A stretch of 10,442 nt of DNA from Clostridia bacterium (lineage in GTDB: Bacteria > UBA6262 > WVXT01), in assembly GCA_030671905.1 (NCBI GenBank), contig DAOVHK010000046.1, forward strand, positions 1 through 10,442, read 5' to 3'. The notes under the pieces are model-generated. The model was not told the origin of the DNA, did no database searches, and worked only from the letters and a program-made list of their open reading frames with translations. Each line of letters begins with the position of its first letter. The stretch's first letter is position 1. The translations under genes were made by a program, and so were the position numbers. This document shows positions 6,432 to 10,442 of this stretch, piece by piece.

Positions 6432-8198
6432 TCATTTAGCCAGTGGTAAACTAACAATGAAAGTAGTTCCTTGCCCCACTCGGCTTCTCACCTTAACTTT
6501 CCCTTTGTGTCTCTCCAGAATTCTCTGGACTGCTGCCAATCCCAGCCCAGTACCTTTGGTTTTAGTACTGAAGAAAGGAGCAAACAATTTCTTCATATTC
6601 TCAGGAGAAATTCCACACCCTGTATCAGTAACCTCCACCTGGGCCATTTCCTCCTCGATATAACTGCGGATTTTAAGTGTTCCTCCTTCCTCCGGCATGG
6701 CCTGCCAGGCATTGTTGATAAGATTTATGAACACCTGACGGATCTCATCCGGGTTTATAAGGGTAGGAGGAAGCTCTAAAGAGAGATCTATCTCCACCTT
6801 CACTGTTTCAGGAATGGAGACAGCTGATAGGGAATCCTCGATTATTCTATTGAGATCTAAGGGTTGAGCCATCGGCGGCCTGGTCCGGGAAAAGCCCAAT
6901 AGGTCACTAATAATTTTGTTAGAAGCAACAATCTCTTTCTCGATAATTCCAATGTGTTTTTGAATCTTGGGGTCCAGTTCTTTTCCAAAAGACATTTCAA
7001 ACTTTGTTCTAATATAATAGATAGCATTGTTGATTACGCCCAGTGGATTGCGAATTTCGTGACCAACTACCGAAGCCATCTGGCCAATCGCAGCCAGTTT
7101 TTCACGAAGAACCATCTGCTCTTGAAACTCTTTCAATTTCTTAACCATAAAATTGAACGTATTTGCCAGAGTAGAAATTTCGTCACGCGTATTAACCTTT
7201 ACCTCATGACTAAAATCGCCCTCTCCCAATTTCTCTGCTCCGACTATCAATTCCAGGATCGGACGGCTCAAGCTTTTTGCCAAATAGAAGGCTATGAACA
7301 CCGACCCCAAAATGCTAAGTGCTATCCACAAGGCGGCATTCCTTTTCATACGGGCTATAGAACTATAAGCTTCACTCTTAGCCTGCTGCATAATTACTGC
7401 CCAATCTAAACTTTCTGCCCAGGCATACGCTCCCGCCATTCCTGTCCCGTTCTCATTAGGAAATCCTTCGCCTGAGATATCCACACCAATAGATGTCCCA
7501 AATTCAGATAAAGCTTGTCTGACAATAGGAAGTTCAGTCGCTTTCTCAAAATTTATCGCCCTTTCTAATTCCGGGTGGAAAATCGTTTTGCCTTCACTAT
7601 CTATCAGAAAAGCAAATCCCGTCTTTCCAATTTTAACCCCATCAATCTTCCGCCAGAGCTTACTTAAAGTCGCTGTAACAAAAACATATTCATACTCAGC
7701 CTCAAGAGGATAAACCACATTTATGCGCGGTAGATCGGCTTCATAATAGATATCCCCCACCTGAGGAACCCCTGTCATTTTGGCTTCGATAAAAGCTGGT
7801 TCCTTGCTTCTACTGATTAGTCTGGAGGACTCCTGTAGAAAACTTGGATTATGCGCTTTAATTACTTCATCACCCTTTCTATTCAGCACAGAGATGAGAA
7901 TGAAATCATCATAACGGGAAAGAACGGAAAGCAGAACCTTCATCTTCTCCTGCCAGGACATTTTTGGAAATTTTTCAAAAGCCAGAACAAAAGCCAAATC
8001 TAAATTAAGTCCTGAGACATAGTCATCAATATCTTCTGCTATCGCTTGCGCCAGTTGGGCATGAGTCTCCAGAACCGAAACCTCTAGAGCTTCTCGGTTA
8101 ATATTAATCATCCTAATTCCCTGAATGAGTAAAGGCACAACTGCCAGAAGAACCATAATTAAGGCGAACTTGTGAAACAATCTGACCTTTTTTATCAT
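6432..8198 (-). CDS. Membrane sensor histidine kinase (Cache-like sensor, HAMP, HisKA, HATPase)
   Basis: This is a 588-residue inner-membrane kinase. ATG 8198 follows GGAGGGG; an in-frame ATG at 8213 would put that site inside the gene. A membrane segment at about residues 8-30 and a second at 288-307 enclose a large periplasmic sensor. The second half of the sensor has the dCache-like motif 'KTGFAFLIDSEGKTIFHP' (about 192-209), typical of small-molecule binding. HAMP follows (SRPILEL through GEGDF and DEISTLANTFN). HisKA carries phospho-acceptor His380 in GHEIRNPL. The HATPase shows an N box (NLINNAWQAM), DTGCG, a PFFSTK stretch and GTGLGLA. All key kinase residues are present and no receiver is fused. 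It should phosphorylate receivers in the next three genes. Methyl-accepting regions are absent, so this is not a chemoreceptor. Confidence 0.95.
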   Translation of the reverse strand: MIKKVRLFHKFALIMVLLAVVPLLIQGIRMININREALEVSVLETHAQLAQAIAEDIDDYVSGLNLDLAFVLAFEKFPKMSWQEKMKVLLSVLSRYDDFILISVLNRKGDEVIKAHNPSFLQESSRLISRSKEPAFIEAKMTGVPQVGDIYYEADLPRINVVYPLEAEYEYVFVTATLSKLWRKIDGVKIGKTGFAFLIDSEGKTIFHPELERAINFEKATELPIVRQALSEFGTSIGVDISGEGFPNENGTGMAGAYAWAESLDWAVIMQQAKSEAYSSIARMKRNAALWIALSILGSVFIAFYLAKSLSRPILELIVGAEKLGEGDFSHEVKVNTRDEISTLANTFNFMVKKLKEFQEQMVLREKLAAIGQMASVVGHEIRNPLGVINNAIYYIRTKFEMSFGKELDPKIQKHIGIIEKEIVASNKIISDLLGFSRTRPPMAQPLDLNRIIEDSLSAVSIPETVKVEIDLSLELPPTLINPDEIRQVFINLINNAWQAMPEEGGTLKIRSYIEEEMAQVEVTDTGCGISPENMKKLFAPFFSTKTKGTGLGLAAVQRILERHKGKVKVRSRVGQGTTFIVSLPLAK

Positions 8199-8200
8199 TT

Positions 8201-8207
8201 CCCCTCC
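8201..8207 (-). promoter_or_regulatory. Ribosome binding site that fixes the start of the kinase gene
   Basis: GGAGGGG lies directly before AA-ATG 8198. The same TGGAGGGGAAATG arrangement occurs before the gene starting at 692, which supports both start choices. Confidence 0.75.
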
Positions 8208-8232
8208 ATTCACGATTTGAAATCCTGCCTAT

Positions 8233-8284
8233 TGTAGGGGTTCGATTCATCGAACCCACGGGTCGGATAAATCCGACCCCTACA
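8233..8284. repeat. TGTAGGGG/CCCCTACA-ended element with two inner hairpins
   Basis: This 52-base element has ends TGTAGGGG (8233-8240) and CCCCTACA (8277-8284). It contains two perfect nine-base-pair hairpins: GGGTTCGAT/ATCGAACCC (8238-8257) and GGGTCGGAT/ATCCGACCC (8260-8279). It holds no coding frame. The layout resembles REP or MITE-like repeats, and the same ends occur at 2479-2551. It lies between the second MotB-like gene and the kinase gene. Confidence 0.85.
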
Positions 8285-8287
8285 TAT

Positions 8288-8971
8288 TTACTTTAGGGAG
8301 ATTATATCAATTTCTATCCTTCGGTTATACGCGCGATGCTCCTCTGTATCGTTGGGATAAAGTGGTCTATACTCCCCATAGCCTATTGCCGAAAGCCTTT
8401 TGGAGTCTATCCCCTGTTCAATAAAATACCTGACCACGCTAAAAGCTCTGGCTGCGGAAAGTTCCCAGTTAGAACGGAATTCTCCGCTTACAATGGGTTT
8501 ATCATCTGTATGACCTTCAACCATTATTTCATTCGGCATATCTTTAATTACTCTGGCTACTGCGTTCAACACAGAAATTATTTCCGGTTTAAGCTTATCC
8601 TTCCCCAAATCGAAAATTACAGGACTGCTAAATATTATTCTTATTCCTTCCTTGTCTATTCTTACATTAGCAAACTTCTTTAAGCGTTTCTCATCAATAA
8701 GTCCATACATCTCCTCTGCCGCTTCTCTCTCCCTTGCCTTCTTAATTACTCTCTCCATATATTCCTTATTCACCTCACCACCCATATCTTTCTGAAGCGA
8801 CTGGACTATTCTTTCAAACTTTACTTCACTTACCACAAATGAGAAAGCATATAGAACGAGGAAGAAAATCATCAAAATGGTCATCAGATTGCCGTAAGGG
8901 ATAACCCACAGCGTAGTCTGTTGCGTAACTTCCTCTTCAGTTTCCAGTAAATGTTCGTGTTTATCTGTCAT
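8288..8971 (-). CDS. MotB-like stator protein with OmpA peptidoglycan-binding domain, Asn at the ion-carrying position
   Basis: This is a 227-residue protein with ATG 8971 behind GGAGAAGG. It has a short cytoplasmic N-terminus, one membrane helix at about residues 21-47 (LWVIPYGNLMTILMIFFLVL), then a charged helical stretch (about 50-95), and a C-terminal OmpA-like domain at about 105-225. The OmpA part has the usual peptidoglycan-binding motifs: VEGHTDD, SNWELSAARA, GYGE.RP and NRRIEI. In MotB proteins the membrane helix begins with Y.D(L/F)MT, whose Asp carries the ion. Here the motif is YGNLMT, so Asn28 replaces it. The rest of the gene looks intact, with no frameshift or stop. It is a close tandem relative of the MotB-like gene just upstream, especially across the OmpA domain. 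It may be a structural or regulatory partner in a mixed stator. Confidence 0.9.
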   Translation of the reverse strand: MTDKHEHLLETEEEVTQQTTLWVIPYGNLMTILMIFFLVLYAFSFVVSEVKFERIVQSLQKDMGGEVNKEYMERVIKKAREREAAEEMYGLIDEKRLKKFANVRIDKEGIRIIFSSPVIFDLGKDKLKPEIISVLNAVARVIKDMPNEIMVEGHTDDKPIVSGEFRSNWELSAARAFSVVRYFIEQGIDSKRLSAIGYGEYRPLYPNDTEEHRAYNRRIEIDIISLK

Positions 8972-8990
8972 AATCCTTCTCCGTGTTAAC

Positions 8991-9072
8991 CGCCCCTAAC
9001 GGGCGACCTACCAGCACACTGGAATCTCTCCGATTTCATCGGGGGTCATTCCTCCCTTTCGGGAGGACTCCA
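8991..9072. repeat. Hairpin repeat block between the two MotB-like genes
   Basis: Hairpins seen are CGCCC/GGGCG (8991-9005), a short CCAG/CTGG (9011-9022), CCGAT/ATCGG (9030-9042), and CCTCCC-TTTC-GGGAGG (9051-9066). Together with the GACTCCA that follows it, the last is repeated at 3733-3754 with one base changed. No promoter or terminator signal is clear. Confidence 0.7.
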
Positions 9073-9080
9073 CCTGTTCG

Positions 9081-9734
9081 TTATGGAATACGGACAATGT
9101 TAATTTCTATCCTGCGGTTCTTAGCCCGATTATCCTCAGTATCATTGGGATACAGTGGTCTGTGTTCACCATAGCCCACTGCCGATAGCCTCTCAGGTTT
9201 TATATTCTCCTCCTCGATAAAATATCTAATCACGCCGAAGGCACGAGCAGCTGAAAGCTCCCAGTTGGAGCGAAACTTGCCCCCAGTTATCGGCCTGTCA
9301 TCAGTATGCCCTTCTACCAGAACAGCATTGGGTATATTTTTAAGAAGCTCTGCTATCTGCTGAAGAATCGGAATAGCAAAAGTCTTCAATTCACTTTCGC
9401 CCAGACCGAAGAGAACGGGATTAGCTAACATTATCTTCACCCTCTGCTCACTCACCTTTACAGTGGCGAAACCGCGAAGCCTTCTCTCCTCCACATAATC
9501 TATCATCTTTTTGATAGCGTCTTCTTCTTTTTTTATAAATACGTCTTCCTTCATGCTAAATTCTATACGAATAGCTTTATGGATTGTCTTTTGAACATCA
9601 GTAGCCATCCTACTGGTCCCAAATAACATCAGAAAGAAAAGCATCAAATTGGTCATCAAATCCGAATAGATAGTTAGCCAGATAGGGCTTTTCCCCCTCC
9701 TTTTCATTTCTTTTTCTTCTGTTCTTAGAACCAT
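9081..9734 (-). CDS. MotB-like stator protein with OmpA peptidoglycan-binding domain, ion-carrying Asp present
   Basis: This is a 217-residue protein starting at ATG 9734, behind a modest GCAGGGG site. An internal ATG ten codons in has an even weaker site. A basic N-terminus (KRRGKSP) precedes one membrane helix at about residues 18-42. It carries YSDLMT, with Asp25 at the position of the essential ion-binding Asp of MotB/PomB. A linker helix follows, then an OmpA-like domain at about 95-215 with VEGHTDD, SNWELSAARA, GYGEHRP and NRRIEI. The family anchors the stator to peptidoglycan and forms the ion channel with MotA. The gene follows the MotA-like gene after 95 bases, so the two probably make one stator. 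The same architecture is used by flagellar motors and by non-flagellar motors; no flagellar gene is in view. Confidence 0.93.
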   Translation of the reverse strand: MVLRTEEKEMKRRGKSPIWLTIYSDLMTNLMLFFLMLFGTSRMATDVQKTIHKAIRIEFSMKEDVFIKKEEDAIKKMIDYVEERRLRGFATVKVSEQRVKIMLANPVLFGLGESELKTFAIPILQQIAELLKNIPNAVLVEGHTDDRPITGGKFRSNWELSAARAFGVIRYFIEEENIKPERLSAVGYGEHRPLYPNDTEDNRAKNRRIEINIVRIP

Positions 9735-9768
9735 TTTAACCCCTGCTCACTTGGTCGGGTACCTTCTT

Positions 9769-9827
9769 GTAGCAGCAAAGCGTAAGCTTTGCTCCCCTTA
9801 TTAGCAGAGCTATCGCTCTGCCACTAC
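9769..9827. repeat. GTAG/CTAC-ended element with two inner hairpins
   Basis: GTAG (9769-9772) and CTAC (9824-9827) enclose AGCAAAGC-GTAA-GCTTTGCT (9774-9793) and GCAGAGC-TATC-GCTCTGC (9804-9821). The layout matches the element at 8233-8284 with different inner stems and shorter ends. Just before it, GGTCGGGTACC at 9753-9763 resembles the flank of the GGCAC hairpin family. It lies directly after the MotA-like stop codon in the direction of transcription. Confidence 0.75.
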
Positions 9828-9829
9828 GT

Positions 9830-10442
9830 TCAAACCCTCCTGCGAAATTTATAAGCAAGGAATGCCTGTAATTTTCTCTCCACAATAAGAGGAATCTCGC
9901 CCTTCTGAATGGACAGAATCCCCTCAATCATTACTTCCTTAAGCAAGAGCTCCTCTTCACTGTAGGCATTCAATTTCCCGGCTATGGGGAGGAAAATGAA
10001 GTTCGTTCCGAAAATCCCATAGAAAGTCGTTGTTACAGCAATTGCCATGGAAGCACCCATAGTTTTGGGGTCAGCCAAATTCCTCAACACCTGGACAACC
10101 CCGATGAGTGTTCCTAAGAGTCCAAATATCGGAGCGTAAGTTCCCATTGTGCGGAAGATGCCACTAACCTGTTGATGCCTCCTCCTGGTAAAGATTATCT
10201 CCTTCTCCAGGTTCTCCCGAATCATCTCAGGGTCGAGATTATCAATTATCATCTGAATCCCATCAATGAGAAAGTTATCTCTCAAATTATGGATTTCGTT
10301 TGCCAAAACCCCAATCCCTCCCCTTCTACCCACTTCCGCCAATCTAACCAAAGCCTCAATTGCCTCAGACGCAGTATATCTTCTCGAAGGAAACATTACC
10401 AATTTCAATGCCTTAGGCGCCTGTTTAAGAATTCTAAAAGGA
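9830..10442 (-). CDS. MotA-like stator channel protein, N-terminus cut by window edge
   Basis: The frame is open to the right edge and gives 204 residues of the C-terminal part. A TTG at 10408 is not taken as the start, because the residues before it (FRILKQAPKALK) read as normal MotA sequence following the second membrane helix. The visible part holds the cytoplasmic loop (EALVRLAEVGRRGG, then NFLIDGIQMIIDNLDPEMIR and RRRHQQ). The two channel helices follow: TM3 (TYAPIFGLLGTLIGVVQVL) with the conserved Pro and Gly, and TM4 (AIAVTTTFYGIFGTNFIFLP) leading to AGKL. The tail SEEELLLKEVMIEGILSIQ is typical of MotA rather than ExbB or TolQ. The missing part should hold the first two membrane helices. 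It heads the motor genes here and is followed by two MotB-like genes. Confidence 0.93.
   Translation of the reverse strand, partial: PFRILKQAPKALKLVMFPSRRYTASEAIEALVRLAEVGRRGGIGVLANEIHNLRDNFLIDGIQMIIDNLDPEMIRENLEKEIIFTRRRHQQVSGIFRTMGTYAPIFGLLGTLIGVVQVLRNLADPKTMGASMAIAVTTTFYGIFGTNFIFLPIAGKLNAYSEEELLLKEVMIEGILSIQKGEIPLIVERKLQAFLAYKFRRRV

Noticed and set aside
6954..7409. Plus-strand open frames, including 6954-7409, 1912-2253, 6471-6779 and 8336-8683
   Set aside because: Each lies opposite a well-supported minus-strand gene or a repeat block, lacks a recognisable domain, and reads as antisense shadow.
9736..9927. Minus-strand frame of 63 residues at 9736-9927
   Set aside because: It overlaps the end of the MotA-like gene in another frame and runs through the GTAG-ended repeat. 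The composition looks random.
8288..10442. Calling the motor flagellar and assigning motA/motB symbols
   Set aside because: No flagellar gene is visible, and one MotB-like protein lacks the essential Asp. The family is clear but the motor type is not.

Overview
The window reads as part of the chromosome of an uncultured Gram-negative (diderm) bacterium. The evidence is a PorV/PorQ-type outer-membrane beta-barrel, two peptidoglycan-anchored MotB-like proteins, and secreted Ig-like proteins. Coding sequence is moderately AT-rich, the ribosome binding sites are strong GGAGG types, and the gaps between genes are packed with short hairpin repeats. This style fits candidate phyla such as Omnitrophota and relatives, but the sequence alone does not fix a phylum and that placement is a weak inference.

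Every gene I can support lies on the minus strand, so the window is read from its right end to its left end. The order is: a MotA-like stator protein cut by the right edge (9830-10442); two tandem MotB-like proteins (9081-9734 and 8288-8971); a membrane histidine kinase with Cache-like sensor and HAMP (6432-8198); a three-receiver diguanylate cyclase (4718-6376); a two-receiver protein (3800-4552); a three-receiver protein (2564-3688); a small secreted protein with a FlgD/CHU_C-type Ig-like domain (1966-2415); a PorV/PorQ-family barrel with a C-terminal TPR (704-1879); and a secreted beta-rich protein cut by the left edge (1-692). No gene-free stretch exceeds 165 bases.

The genes suggest an ion-driven cell-envelope motor with its control circuit, followed by outer-membrane or surface components. 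The kinase probably phosphorylates some of the eight receiver domains in the three genes downstream of it. One of these proteins ends in a GGDEF domain with intact active and inhibitory sites, which would link the signal to cyclic di-GMP. The most striking protein feature is that the second MotB-like protein has Asn at the position of the ion-carrying Asp, while the first keeps Asp. One MotA-like plus two unequal MotB-like subunits suggests an asymmetric stator.

The most striking DNA feature is the set of modular hairpins confined to the gaps. One family (stem GGCAC..GTGCC followed on the minus strand by a CGACCA-like tail) keeps its stem by compensatory changes. Another has GTAG(GGG)/(CCC)CTAC ends enclosing two inner hairpins. 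Some of these hairpins contain GTG triplets that would falsely extend gene starts. I chose downstream ATG codons with good ribosome binding sites for five genes and an upstream ATG for the left-edge gene.
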